Shown here one piece after another: positions 1-8,138 of a stretch of 64,000 nt of DNA. This stretch comes from Haematospirillum sp. H4485. Lineage in GTDB: Bacteria > Pseudomonadota > Alphaproteobacteria > Rhodospirillales > Rhodospirillaceae. The notes beneath the pieces were generated by a model. It was not told the DNA's origin, ran no database searches, and saw only the letters and a program-made list of their open reading frames with translations. Made by a program: the position numbers and the translations under genes. The stretch is from contig NZ_JAAVSY010000003.1 in NCBI RefSeq assembly GCF_012102745.1, positions 124,001 through 188,000 of the forward strand. The letters are read 5' to 3'. Positions within the stretch are counted from its first letter, which is position 1, and each line of letters begins with the position of its first letter.

Positions 1-1
1 T

Positions 2-1069
2 TCCGGCGGGCAGATGATTGCGGGCTATAATCTTGGGCAGGACAGGATTACCCGGCTGGTTGGCAGGGATGATGCCCGCCATTTGTGGGATTTGTGTGAA
101 GAGTCCCTCTCACTGACCCGTTCGCTTGTTGCAGAGCATGCCATCGATTGTGACTTTGTGAATGGTCACGTGATGGTCGGGGAGAAGGGCCGGCATGCCT
201 CTGCCTTGCATGCGCTTTGCCGGGAGTGGGAGGACGGTGGGCGCAAGGGGCTGGAGCTGTGGGACCACGCGCAAACCCAGACCCATGTTGCAAGCCCCCG
301 TTATACATGCGCTCTCTATGATCCCGGTGGCGGGCACTTGCATCCATTGAACTATACCCTTGGACTTGCATCTGCAGCCGAGCGTGCCGGGGCTGTTTTT
401 TGTGAGCAAACTCCGATGGTGTCCTGGCAGGATGGCGATCCTGCTGTTGTCCGGACCCCTCATGGGCAGGTTTATGCACGCTTTGTTTTGTTCTGCGGTA
501 ATGCCTATCTGTGGGGAAACGAGCCTACCCTTGCCCGTACGATTATGCCGGTTGGTACCTATATTGCGGCGACGGAGCCTTTGGGGGAGGCGCGTGCCCG
601 TGCGCTCGTTCCCGGTAACGAAGCGGTGGCCGACTGTCGCTTTGTCCTGAACTATTTCCGCCGCTCACGTGATCATCGTTTGCTCTACGGTGGGCGCGTC
701 AGTTACTCGCGCCTGGATCCCCCCAGCGTGTCGGAGGCTATGCGAAAAAGCATGGTGGATTGTTTCCCGCAGCTGGCCGATGTGCGTATTGATTACGCAT
801 GGGGTGGATTGGTTGCCATTACCATGAACCGTATGCCTCACTTCGGACGTCTGTCACCAAATGTCTTGTTTGCTCATGGTTTCTCCGGTCATGGCATTGC
901 CTTGACCGGATTGGCCGGCAAGTTGATGGCCGAAGTGATTGATGGCCAAGCCGGTCGGTTTGATGTCTTCACCCGTATACCACACCATGCCTTCCCCGGG
1001 GGCCGCTGGATGCGCACGCCGTTGCTGGTTCTGGCAATGATGTGGCGTCGTTTGTGTGATGTCTTGTAG
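2..1069 (+). CDS. FAD-dependent amine oxidoreductase, PuuB/OrdL type (5' end outside the window)
   Basis: The frame is already open at the first complete codon, so the N-terminal FAD dinucleotide-binding segment and the start codon lie upstream. The first visible residues, SGGQ followed by IAGYN, fit the block just after the Rossmann fold in DAO-family flavoenzymes. Near the C-terminus are WGGLVAITMNRMPHFG and FAHGFSGHG, the conserved FAD/substrate loop of gamma-glutamylputrescine oxidoreductase-like proteins. Known members oxidise secondary or N-substituted amines, releasing an aldehyde, NH3 and H2O2. The substrate cannot be read from the sequence; a putrescine-type amine is one inference, sarcosine-like amines another. 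A MarR gene starts about 90 nt downstream, but nothing ties the two together functionally. Confidence 0.85.
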   Translation, partial: SGGQMIAGYNLGQDRITRLVGRDDARHLWDLCEESLSLTRSLVAEHAIDCDFVNGHVMVGEKGRHASALHALCREWEDGGRKGLELWDHAQTQTHVASPRYTCALYDPGGGHLHPLNYTLGLASAAERAGAVFCEQTPMVSWQDGDPAVVRTPHGQVYARFVLFCGNAYLWGNEPTLARTIMPVGTYIAATEPLGEARARALVPGNEAVADCRFVLNYFRRSRDHRLLYGGRVSYSRLDPPSVSEAMRKSMVDCFPQLADVRIDYAWGGLVAITMNRMPHFGRLSPNVLFAHGFSGHGIALTGLAGKLMAEVIDGQAGRFDVFTRIPHHAFPGGRWMRTPLLVLAMMWRRLCDVL

Positions 1070-1160
1070 CGGTCTGGAACAGGTTAACAAGGGCCGGAGT
1101 TGCAGCGTGGCTGTTTTACAGGTATTCCAAGGTAAGGTGAAGGATGACGGTGAGTTCCTC

Positions 1161-1679
1161 ATGACTGATCTCAAGGCGGGTGTGAACCAGCTTTTTCTCC
1201 GCGAGGAGGAGCTGCGGCGCGGTATGGAGCTTCTGTTCTTTGCCTATCGTGATTTTACAGCTGAAGCTGATCTTGTGTTACGCAAGCTGGGCCTTGGTCG
1301 TGCGCATCACCGGATGATCTATTTTGTCGGGCGTCATCCCGGGCTTAGCGTATCTGATCTGCTCTCGATCCTGAAAATTACCAAGCAAAGTCTTTCGCGT
1401 GTTCTGGGGGAGCTGGTGCGTGATGGCTACATTATCCAGAATCCGGGCACCAAAGACCGGCGACAGCGCCTTCTGGATCTGACCGAGAAGGGCTATGCCT
1501 TGGAACGCCAGCTTTTTGAGAGTCAGAAAAGTATTCTGGCGCGTTCTTACCGTGATGCGGGGGGAGAAGCTGTTGATGGTTTCCGGCATGTCCTCTCGGG
1601 CATGATCCTGCGTGAAACAGACCGTGCAAAGCTTTCTGTGCCCGGTGGTGCCAAGGTACCTGATCTGGACCGGACCTGA
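1161..1679 (+). CDS. petP: MarR-family transcriptional regulator, PetP-like
   Basis: A 172-residue winged-helix protein. The central segment has the MarR recognition region (GLSVSDLLSILKITKQSLSR) followed by a wing with KDRRQRLLDLTEKG. I chose ATG 1161 over upstream in-frame starts because the MarR fold begins right after it and a purine-rich GGTGAG lies just before it. It is followed after 4 nt by an OmpR-type regulator and then a kinase. MarR plus OmpR-type regulator is the arrangement of petP-petR, described upstream of the bc1 operon in Rhodobacter capsulatus; here petABC is about 30 kb away. The symbol is based on this arrangement and domain types, so treat it as likely rather than certain. 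Confidence 0.8.
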   Translation: MTDLKAGVNQLFLREEELRRGMELLFFAYRDFTAEADLVLRKLGLGRAHHRMIYFVGRHPGLSVSDLLSILKITKQSLSRVLGELVRDGYIIQNPGTKDRRQRLLDLTEKGYALERQLFESQKSILARSYRDAGGEAVDGFRHVLSGMILRETDRAKLSVPGGAKVPDLDRT

Positions 1680-1683
1680 TGCC

Positions 1684-2388
1684 GTGAATGATCCAGTCGA
1701 CGCGCCGGCTCATATTCTGGTTGTGGATGACGATACGCGTTTGCGCGATCTTCTGCGTCGTTTTCTGGGGCAGGCGGGATATATGGTCTCTGTTGCTCCC
1801 GATGCGGCCGAGGCCAGAACGCAAATGGCCGCCGTTGAATTTGATCTGCTGATCGTCGATATCATGATGCCCGGTGAAGATGGTTACAGTCTGACCCGTG
1901 CAATTCGTCAACAGTCTGATGTTCCCGTTCTGATGCTGACCGCCAGGGGAGAGCAGGAAGATCGGGTTGCTGGCCTTGAGACCGGGGCGGATGATTATCT
2001 TGGCAAGCCTTTTGATCCGCGGGAGCTTTTGCTGCGCATCCAGGCTATTCTGCGCCGGCGGCAGCCAAGGCCCGTTGATGTTCAGTCTGCTGTTCGTCAT
2101 ATCCGTATGGGGGAGTGTTCTTTTGACCTTCAACGTCGGGAACTCGTGTGCTGTGGGAGCCGGGTGCATTTGACAACGGCAGAAGCAGATTTGTTGGTGG
2201 CTTTGGCCTTGCACAGCGGGGAAGCTTTGCCGCGGGAGGATCTGGCCGATGCCCTTGGTATTGAGGGGGGTGTTCGGGCTGTTGATGTGCAGGTCACGCG
2301 CCTGCGGCGCAAGATAGAGGTTGATCCGCGCCAGCCCCTTTATCTGCAGACGGTGCGTGGCACCGGTTACTGTTTGAGGCCGGACTGA
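1684..2388 (+). CDS. petR: OmpR/PhoB-family response regulator, PetR-like
   Basis: A 234-residue response regulator: receiver domain (about 10-125) and C-terminal winged helix (about 140-232). Receiver residues are all present: acidic pocket D15-D16, phosphoacceptor D59 in VDIMMPGEDG, T86 in MLTARG and K108 in LGKPF. The C-terminal domain ends with the usual RRKIEVDP and TVRGTGYCL elements of OmpR-type DNA-binding domains. The start is GTG 1684, 4 nt after the MarR stop; ATGs nearby are out of frame. The kinase gene begins one base after its stop codon, so the pair is almost certainly co-transcribed. Known PetR of Rhodobacter capsulatus is needed for respiratory and photosynthetic growth; the same role here is inference. 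Confidence 0.88.
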   Translation: MNDPVDAPAHILVVDDDTRLRDLLRRFLGQAGYMVSVAPDAAEARTQMAAVEFDLLIVDIMMPGEDGYSLTRAIRQQSDVPVLMLTARGEQEDRVAGLETGADDYLGKPFDPRELLLRIQAILRRRQPRPVDVQSAVRHIRMGECSFDLQRRELVCCGSRVHLTTAEADLLVALALHSGEALPREDLADALGIEGGVRAVDVQVTRLRRKIEVDPRQPLYLQTVRGTGYCLRPD

Positions 2389-2389
2389 G

Positions 2390-3730
2390 ATGCGTTTTGT
2401 AACAGGTACACCGCGTGCTCTGCGCAACCTTGTTCCAAGGGGTCTTCTGGGTCGTTTTCTGCTGATTCTTGCCGTTCCTCTTGTCGTGTTGCAGGCTGTG
2501 ACGGCGCAGGTCTTTTTTGATCGTCACTGGGATACAGTCTTGCGGCGGCTGGCATTGGGTATTGCCGGCGATGTTGCCGTTATCGTCGAGCTTCTGGCCC
2601 GTTTTCCGGATGAGGGACAGCAGGGCTGGATTCTTGATTTGGCCCGTAGCCGGATGCACTTGGACAGCGTTTTTGCTCCCGATGAGATTCTTCCGAACCT
2701 TCCGCCACCCAGTGCAGGAGAGCAAGCGGCCGATGTTCTGGCTGCCAGCCTGCGTGAGAGCTTGCAGCGTCCGGTTCTGATCGAGGCCAATTTCTTTTCC
2801 GGAGATATCGTCATCGCCGTTCAGCTGTCCGATGGTGTGTTGCACGTGGTGGCACCACGCAAACGGCTTTTTACATCGACAACGTATATCTTTCTGCTCT
2901 GGATGGTTGGCACGTCGTTGATCCTGCTGGGGATCGCGATCCTTTTTACATCCAATCAGGTGCGCTCCATCCGTCGTCTTGCTGCCAGTGCAGAAGGTTT
3001 CGGCAAGGGACGTGACCTTCCACCGATCAAACCGGAAGGAGCGCGAGAGGTCCGGCAGGCTGGCATCGCCTTCAATCAGATGCGGGCTAGAATTCGTAGG
3101 CAAATCGATCAGCGTACAGAGATGCTGGCGGGTGTTTCCCACGACTTGCGTACGCCATTGACGCGGATGCGACTTCAATTAGCGATGATGGGGGATAATG
3201 CGGAAACGTCTGATCTCAAGGATGATATTGCCGAGATGGAAAGGATGCTGGACGGATATCTGGATTTTGCCCGTGGAGAGGGGACAGAAACAGCCGTCGA
3301 GACCGACCTCTCGGACTTGGTTGACAGAATGGCTGGTCGGTTTCGTCGCCACGGGGTGAATATTGAGCTTGTTCCTTTGCCTGATGCGCCGGTCCTTCTG
3401 ACGGCAAGGGCCCAAGGGCTGGAGCGTGCCCTGGGAAACCTGCTGTCCAATGCAGCCCATTACGGGACGCGTGTGCGTTTGGGGCTTGAAGTGGGGGAAG
3501 AGTGGATCAACCTCGTTGTTGAAGATGATGGACCCGGTATACCGTTTCCTGTCAGAGAGGATGTGTTCAGGCCTTTCTGGCGGGGTGATCCTTCACGCAA
3601 CACCCAGACCGGCGGTGTCGGCTTGGGGTTGAGCATTGCGCGTGAGATGGCCCACGCCCACGGGGGTGAGGTTTTGCTGGATGACAGCACCCTCGGTGGA
3701 CTGCGGGCCGTTATTCATCTTCCACGCTAA
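2390..3730 (+). CDS. Sensor histidine kinase, EnvZ-like
   Basis: A 446-residue inner-membrane kinase. First transmembrane helix about residues 17-40 (RFLLILAVPLVVLQAV), a periplasmic loop of about 120 residues, second helix about 164-188 (IFLLWMVGTSLILLGIAI), then HAMP, a dimerisation/phosphoacceptor segment with H251 in VSHDLRTPLTRMR, an N box (NLLSNAAHY), and ATP-binding G boxes (DDGPGIP, GGVGLGLSI). The phosphoacceptor motif and size match the EnvZ subfamily. It is the last gene of the MarR-regulator-kinase operon and should phosphorylate the adjacent response regulator. The signal it senses is unknown; its periplasmic domain has no motif I recognise. Confidence 0.9.
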   Translation: MRFVTGTPRALRNLVPRGLLGRFLLILAVPLVVLQAVTAQVFFDRHWDTVLRRLALGIAGDVAVIVELLARFPDEGQQGWILDLARSRMHLDSVFAPDEILPNLPPPSAGEQAADVLAASLRESLQRPVLIEANFFSGDIVIAVQLSDGVLHVVAPRKRLFTSTTYIFLLWMVGTSLILLGIAILFTSNQVRSIRRLAASAEGFGKGRDLPPIKPEGAREVRQAGIAFNQMRARIRRQIDQRTEMLAGVSHDLRTPLTRMRLQLAMMGDNAETSDLKDDIAEMERMLDGYLDFARGEGTETAVETDLSDLVDRMAGRFRRHGVNIELVPLPDAPVLLTARAQGLERALGNLLSNAAHYGTRVRLGLEVGEEWINLVVEDDGPGIPFPVREDVFRPFWRGDPSRNTQTGGVGLGLSIAREMAHAHGGEVLLDDSTLGGLRAVIHLPR

Positions 3731-3793
3731 ATCTATACCTTCTCTGGCAGGATCTCCTCTTCATGTAGCCCTTTCCATCAGGAACCATCTGTC

Positions 3794-4756
3794 TCAGGCG
3801 GGGCATACTCCCCCCATTTTTGAGTTTGCCAGTATTGGACTCTTCCAGCGTTGCAGGGCCTGTCGGATGTTTCGATGTTCTGTTGCAATCAGCTCGCGGA
3901 TACGGGTTTCCAGCTTCTGTAGCGCGCGTGCTTCAATCTGGCGTATGCGTTCCCGTGACAGGCCATAGTCTTCGCCCAAGCTTTCAAGAGTGGCCGGATC
4001 ATCCGTCAGTTTGCGACGTGTCAGGATATCCTTCTCGCGTTCGTTCAGTGTACCGAGCGCCGTGTGTACAAGGTGGTGCGAACGGTCACGTTCCTCGGTT
4101 GTCTGCAGCACAGACTCCTGATCTGGCCGTTCATCGACCAAAAGCTCGAGACGCTCTGTATCACTTTCGGCTCCTGCCATCGCGTTCAGCGATCCGTCCC
4201 GTCGGTTCAGGCGGGCATCCATAGCCAGCACATCATCTGCGCTGACATCCAGGGTGCGGGCAATCTCCTCGGCCTGTTCATCCCGGAGCGGTTTGTCTCC
4301 ATAAATGCCAAGCTTGGCTTTCATTCGTCTCAGATTGTAGAAAAGCCGCTTTCTGGTCGAGGCCGTTCCGATTTTGACAAGAGACCAAGAGTTCAGGACG
4401 TACTCGTTGACGGCAGCCCGTATCCACCACACGGCGTAGGTGGAGAGGCGGAATCCCTTGTCCGGCTGAAACTTTTGTATGGCTCGTATCAGGCCAAGGT
4501 TACCTTCGGCAATAAGGTCTGCCATGGGCAATCCATAGCGTTTGTACTGCATGGCTACCTTGACGACCAGTCTCAGGTGGCTTGTAACCAGACGATGCAA
4601 GCTTTTCTGGTTGCCTGTCAGGGTAAAGTCACGTGCCAGTCCATGCTCTTCTTCCACAGAAAGAAGAGGGAACTTCCGTATTTCGGCCAAGTAGAGAGCC
4701 AGGCTTTCCTCTATCAGCAACGACGAGCGGGGGGGCGAGAGTGCCTGTGTTGTCAT
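3794..4756 (-). CDS. rpoH: RNA polymerase sigma-32 factor
   Basis: A 320-residue sigma-70-family factor without region 1.1. Region 2 is intact (DLIAEGNLGLIRAIQKF, FRLSTYAVWWIRAAV) and is followed by RKRLFYNLRRMK, the RpoH box that distinguishes heat-shock sigma factors from RpoD and RpoS. Region 4.2 carries [18 protein letters not shown] chose ATG 4756 because AGGGAG lies 9 nt before it, whereas it would abut the alternative ATG at 4765. It lies 57 nt downstream of an hsp20 gene on the same strand, so the two may be co-transcribed. The same window holds htpG with a sigma-32-like promoter. Alphaproteobacteria often carry more than one rpoH; whether this is the only copy cannot be seen here. 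Confidence 0.93.
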   Translation of the reverse strand: MTTQALSPPRSSLLIEESLALYLAEIRKFPLLSVEEEHGLARDFTLTGNQKSLHRLVTSHLRLVVKVAMQYKRYGLPMADLIAEGNLGLIRAIQKFQPDKGFRLSTYAVWWIRAAVNEYVLNSWSLVKIGTASTRKRLFYNLRRMKAKLGIYGDKPLRDEQAEEIARTLDVSADDVLAMDARLNRRDGSLNAMAGAESDTERLELLVDERPDQESVLQTTEERDRSHHLVHTALGTLNEREKDILTRRKLTDDPATLESLGEDYGLSRERIRQIEARALQKLETRIRELIATEHRNIRQALQRWKSPILANSKMGGVCPA

Positions 4757-4812
4757 GATGATCATCTCCCTGCTGTGTGGCGATGCAATTATCCCTCATG
4801 ACCGGGGCAGGA

Positions 4813-5331
4813 TCATGGCGCCTGCCCCGGTACAAGACGGCATCCAGCGGCGCTGGGCAATGTTTTTGCTGCTGTCGCGATGGCAATATGCCTTGGTTTC
4901 GATGCCTCAGGGATCTCGCGAACCAGTGTGATGGTCAACAGCCCGTTTTCCAGATGGGCACCTGTAACCGTCATATGGTCTGCCAGCTGGAAGTGGCGCA
5001 CAAAGCCGCGGAACGCTATACCGCGATGCAAATAGCGACGCTCACCTTGGTCCCCGTCATTCGGGGTGGCATCAGTATCACCGGCCAAGGGAGACCGATT
5101 GCCACGGACAACCAGCAGGTCATCGTGCACTTCAACGTCCAGGTCGTTCTCAGGGAAGCCGGCAACGGCCAGCGTGATAGCGTACGAATCTTCGCCTGTC
5201 TTTTCAATGTTGTATGGTGGCCAGCTTGTGGCCTGTTCTCCCGAATGCCGCAACGTGGCTTCCGCCAGACGCGCAAGACGGTCAAATCCTACGCCAGAGC
5301 GGAACAGGGGAGAAAAATCAAACGCATTCAT
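4813..5331 (-). CDS. Small heat-shock protein, Hsp20/IbpA family
   Basis: A 172-residue alpha-crystallin-domain chaperone. The N-terminus MNAFDFSPLFRS-GFDRL matches IbpA-type proteins. The alpha-crystallin core covers about residues 35-140, with NIEKTGEDSYAITLAVAGF at its start and the FxRxFxL-like GFVRHFQLADHM near its end. Start choice: AAGGAGG is followed directly by ATG 5337, but leaves a good 6-nt spacing to ATG 5331, so 5331 is preferred. The gene precedes rpoH on the same strand. IbpA proteins hold denatured proteins for refolding by DnaK. The 3' tail after the core is longer than usual and poor in recognisable motifs; no clear I-x-I/V tail motif is visible. Confidence 0.9.
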   Translation of the reverse strand: MNAFDFSPLFRSGVGFDRLARLAEATLRHSGEQATSWPPYNIEKTGEDSYAITLAVAGFPENDLDVEVHDDLLVVRGNRSPLAGDTDATPNDGDQGERRYLHRGIAFRGFVRHFQLADHMTVTGAHLENGLLTITLVREIPEASKPRHIAIATAAKTLPSAAGCRLVPGQAP

Positions 5332-5875
5332 GTCCATCCTCCTTCGAGCGATGTTACGCTGCCCGTCCTGTAGACCAAGCAGCACCGACTCCAGGTCCGA
5401 TTCTTGCGATACGAACCCGGTAACTCATGAACGTGTGGTGGAGTGCGCAGGCTCCCTGCCCGTAACTGCAGAGCAGCATTGACAGACCCGCATCGGCGCA
5501 TCTTTGGCATATGGAAAGCCAAAAAATTGCCGCTTTTCATGTCCTTAATCCGTGATTTCCCATCAATGGACCAAGGCAGGAACTCCGACATGAACAAAGG
5601 TGCCATTATGGCCACCACACGTCGTACCACCCGTGCGGGTCAACCTTTTGAAAAGGAAGATTTTCCAGCCCGGGTTTCATCTGGCACCAAGCGCACAGCA
5701 CCCGCTTTGCGGCGTGTCATGCTACAGTGCAGGCGCAAACCTGCGTTGTTTTGCAGCATTTGCGCGAACGAATTATGGGGGGTACACTGTTATGTGTCAA
5801 GGGGAGCTCTTCTCTCTACTGGAATAGTATTATAGCCTTTTTACAAAGCATTGAAGTATGTAGAGGAGGTTATTG
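5332..5875. other. Intergenic region between hsp20 and cytochrome b561 without a convincing gene
   Basis: This 544-bp stretch separates divergent genes. The side next to hsp20 would be a leader of up to 200 nt and contains short imperfect stems (GGTTCG/CGGACC and GCTGC/GCAGC in the hsp20 RNA), but I see no ROSE-type element sequestering the AAGGAGG ribosome site. A TTTGGC / GCCAAA inverted repeat lies at 5503-5523. A frame from ATG 5590 or 5608 to 5835 could encode about 75-81 residues (MATTRRTTRAG...), but another frame is open over the same bases and codon use is poor, so I do not call it as a gene. Confidence 0.5.
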
Positions 5876-6586
5876 ATGAGCGGTGATGACAAAGGAGTAG
5901 AGGTCTGGGATTTGCCGGTAAGGCTTTTTCACTGGTCTCTGGTCACATGTGTTCTGATACTGTTCTTGACGGGCGAGATTGGCGGCCTTGATTTCAGCAT
6001 GCCATTTACAGGGATGCTGGTTGGAAATATGGATTTGCACATGACCTTGGGAAGTATTGTGCTGGCCTTGCTGATTTTCAGGGTGTTGTGGGGTTTTGTG
6101 GGGTCATCAACGGCTCGCTTCATTCACTTTGTGCGTGGCCCATCTGACGTTCTCGATTACCTGCGTGCACTCCTTCGTGGTGAATTGCCGCGGCATGTTG
6201 GCCATAATCCCGCCGGTGCCCTTATGGTTTTGGCTCTGTTGGGTGTGCTCTTCCTGCAGGTTGGAACAGGGCTTTTTTCCAATGATGATATATTCTCCGA
6301 AGGTCCCTTGGCGCATCTGGTCAGCAAGGACGTCAGCGATTTGATGACGGAGCTTCACGAGGCTTCGTTCGGTCTTTTGCTGTTGTGCGTGTCGCTACAT
6401 ATCAGTGCAGCGCTGTATTACCGGATACGGGGGGAAGATCTGGTAACGCCGATGATAACGGGACGGAAACATTCTGCCGATATCCCTGCCGATTCCCCGC
6501 TGCCAGCTTTTGTCGGGCCGGTCTGGGCAGCAGCTCTTTTTGCTTTTTCGTGTTTCATTGTATGGGGTGTCATTCTGAAGTTGTGA
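5876..6586 (+). CDS. Cytochrome b561 family di-haem membrane protein
   Basis: A 236-residue membrane protein with the N-terminal VWDLPVRLFHWSLV motif of the bacterial/Ni-hydrogenase-type cytochrome b561 family and about four to five transmembrane helices. Candidate haem ligands are the histidine in RLFHW, the one in DLHMTLG, and those in TELHEASF and VSLHISAALYY. Start: AGGAGG lies about 7 nt before ATG 5876; a TTG one codon earlier is less likely. Such proteins pass electrons between the quinone pool and a periplasmic c-type cytochrome or enzyme. A cytochrome c' gene lies just downstream, convergent, which makes it a plausible but unproven partner. Confidence 0.88.
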   Translation: MSGDDKGVEVWDLPVRLFHWSLVTCVLILFLTGEIGGLDFSMPFTGMLVGNMDLHMTLGSIVLALLIFRVLWGFVGSSTARFIHFVRGPSDVLDYLRALLRGELPRHVGHNPAGALMVLALLGVLFLQVGTGLFSNDDIFSEGPLAHLVSKDVSDLMTELHEASFGLLLLCVSLHISAALYYRIRGEDLVTPMITGRKHSADIPADSPLPAFVGPVWAAALFAFSCFIVWGVILKL

Positions 6587-6619
6587 TGTGAGCCAAGGCA
6601 GGTCTGTGTATGTGTTGTA

Positions 6620-6652
6620 TCACGTGGGAAGGAGCTGTTGCTTCCCACGTGA
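6620..6652. terminator. 12-bp perfect hairpin between cytochrome b561 and cytochrome c' genes
   Basis: TCACGTGGGAAG (6620-6631) and CTTCCCACGTGA (6641-6652) form a perfect 12-bp stem with a 9-nt loop, 34 nt after the b561 stop and 13 nt from the cytochrome c' stop. It probably ends both convergent transcripts. There is no strong T tract on either strand, so a purely intrinsic terminator is not certain. Confidence 0.7.
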
Positions 6653-6664
6653 CCGTAAGGCGAT

Positions 6665-7111
6665 CTACTTCTTGTTTCTGAACGTATCGTGACAGTTCTT
6701 GCAGCTCTTGCCGACATCCCCGACGGCGGCCTGCACAGCAGACATGTCCCCGGATGCGGCGGCTGTTTCCAGTTTGGCTGTGCTGGTCAGCATCATTTGC
6801 ATGGCTTCATCAAATTTTGCACTGTCAGACCAGATTGTGTCCTTGGCTGTCGTATCTCCGCCGCTGGTTTTTTCCTTGAAGGCAGCGCTGCTCATTTTAG
6901 CTGCTGCCGACAGGCCGCTTGCGTGTGTTGCCAAATGCTCTTTATGCGGAACTTGTTCCTTGATGATGGCCACGATTGAGTTCATGTGAGAACCTATGAT
7001 CTCCATATTGTTCTCACGGTATTTGATGGTTTCTTTTTCGCCGGCCTGTGCGCAGATCGGAAGCGCCAGCAGGCAGGATGTGACCAAGGCCATGGATTTG
7101 ATCGCATGCAT
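6665..7111 (-). CDS. Cytochrome c' / c-556 family haem protein
   Basis: A 148-residue periplasmic cytochrome. A signal peptide (about residues 1-23, ending ICAQA) precedes a four-helix-bundle domain, and the single haem-binding motif CKNCH sits at the C-terminus (C137, C140, H141), the diagnostic position of the c' / c-556 family. Near the mature N-terminus is YRENNMEII; a Met four residues after the conserved Arg leaves open whether the haem is low-spin (c-556-like) or high-spin (c'). Known c' proteins bind nitric oxide. The start has AAGGA about 8 nt upstream. It faces the b561 gene and probably exchanges electrons with a membrane cytochrome. Confidence 0.92.
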   Translation of the reverse strand: MHAIKSMALVTSCLLALPICAQAGEKETIKYRENNMEIIGSHMNSIVAIIKEQVPHKEHLATHASGLSAAAKMSSAAFKEKTSGGDTTAKDTIWSDSAKFDEAMQMMLTSTAKLETAAASGDMSAVQAAVGDVGKSCKNCHDTFRNKK

Positions 7112-7358
7112 GAGATGATTCCTTCGTATGATGTTGTCCAGGAATGTGAATAACGAAACTTTACTGACAAATATGGCGGAATTTTACTAATCTTTATTGT
7201 AAAGTATCGAAAAAAAATCGTCCATAAAGATGTCCTGTTATGTTAATTGTTTTGATGGACATGATTTGTTGTCATGTTTCTTGATAGATTGAAAGTATTC
7301 TGAACATAATCCGTGCGTCGAACATTTGATTTGATGTCTAACAATCGGGAATCCTGAC

Positions 7359-7961
7359 ATGTCTTTATTGCAGTCATCCTTACATGCTCTGTGTGTTTTT
7401 TGTGGATCCTCTTTCGGTTCCAGCCCACGCTATGCTGATGCCGCAAGTCGTTTGGGAACTCTTCTTGGGGAGAACGGAATTCGCCTGGTTTATGGCGGTG
7501 GTGCCGTTGGCTTGATGGGAACTGTCGCCAAGGCATGTCTGGAGGCCGGTGGGAAGGTAACCGGTATTATTCCGCAGCATCTTGCCAGTGCCGAGGTGGC
7601 AATGGAAGGCCTGACCGAATTGATTGTTGTACCGGACATGCATACACGCAAGCGCATGATGTTCGAGCGTTCCGATGCCTTTGCTGTTCTTCCCGGTGGT
7701 TTCGGGACCATGGACGAGACATTCGAGATCCTGACGTGGAAGCAGCTCAAGCTCCATGATCGCCCGGTTGTTATTGCGGATATCGGGGGGCACTGGACTC
7801 CGTTCCTGCGGTTCAATGAATCCATGGCGGCCGAGGGATTCGTGCGGCCCGAGGGCCTTGAGCTGTATTCGGTTGTCAGCGACGTTGATGATGTTCTGCC
7901 GGCGGCACGTAATAATCTTGATCTGGCCAGCCGTGTGCATGAAAGGGTCGGGTTGTTTTGA
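7359..7961 (+). CDS. LOG-family (TIGR00730) nucleotide 5'-monophosphate phosphoribohydrolase
   Basis: A 200-residue Rossmann-fold protein. The family signatures are complete: YGGGAVGLMG (about 45-54), R98-K99 in HTRKRMMF, and PGGFGTMDE (112-120) with the catalytic glutamate. Members cleave cytokinin riboside 5'-monophosphates or other nucleoside monophosphates to base plus ribose 5-phosphate. In non-plant bacteria the physiological substrate is usually unclear, and nothing here narrows it. The upstream 247 bp, shared with the divergent cytochrome c' gene, are unusually AT-rich and should hold both promoters; I cannot assign boxes with confidence. Confidence 0.9.
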   Translation: MSLLQSSLHALCVFCGSSFGSSPRYADAASRLGTLLGENGIRLVYGGGAVGLMGTVAKACLEAGGKVTGIIPQHLASAEVAMEGLTELIVVPDMHTRKRMMFERSDAFAVLPGGFGTMDETFEILTWKQLKLHDRPVVIADIGGHWTPFLRFNESMAAEGFVRPEGLELYSVVSDVDDVLPAARNNLDLASRVHERVGLF

Positions 7962-8138
7962 TGTCGCGTGTCTTCTTTGTTTTTCAAGTCAGTAGATAAT
8001 ATGGGTTCGGCTCTTGCGTGACAGGTGCTGTTGCGCTTAAGGTTCGTGCATCCGTCTGATTTCCTCAGGTGGGCCGGACCGGGCCGATCCCTCCATCCCG
8101 GGCGTGTGGTCATCCTCAAACCGTAAAAGGGTCCGAAC

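Noticed and set aside
4064-4801. 245-residue plus-strand frame opposite rpoH
   Set aside because: It is a mirror of the rpoH coding sequence; rpoH has complete sigma-factor regions.
5338-5590. ROSE-type RNA thermometer or sigma-32 promoter before hsp20
   Set aside because: Short stems exist, but none clearly pairs with AAGGAGG, and no CTTG/CCAT pair has the right spacing.
5443-5835. Open frame between hsp20 and cytochrome b561
   Set aside because: A second frame is open over the same bases, the product has no recognisable composition or motif, and ribosome-site support is weak.
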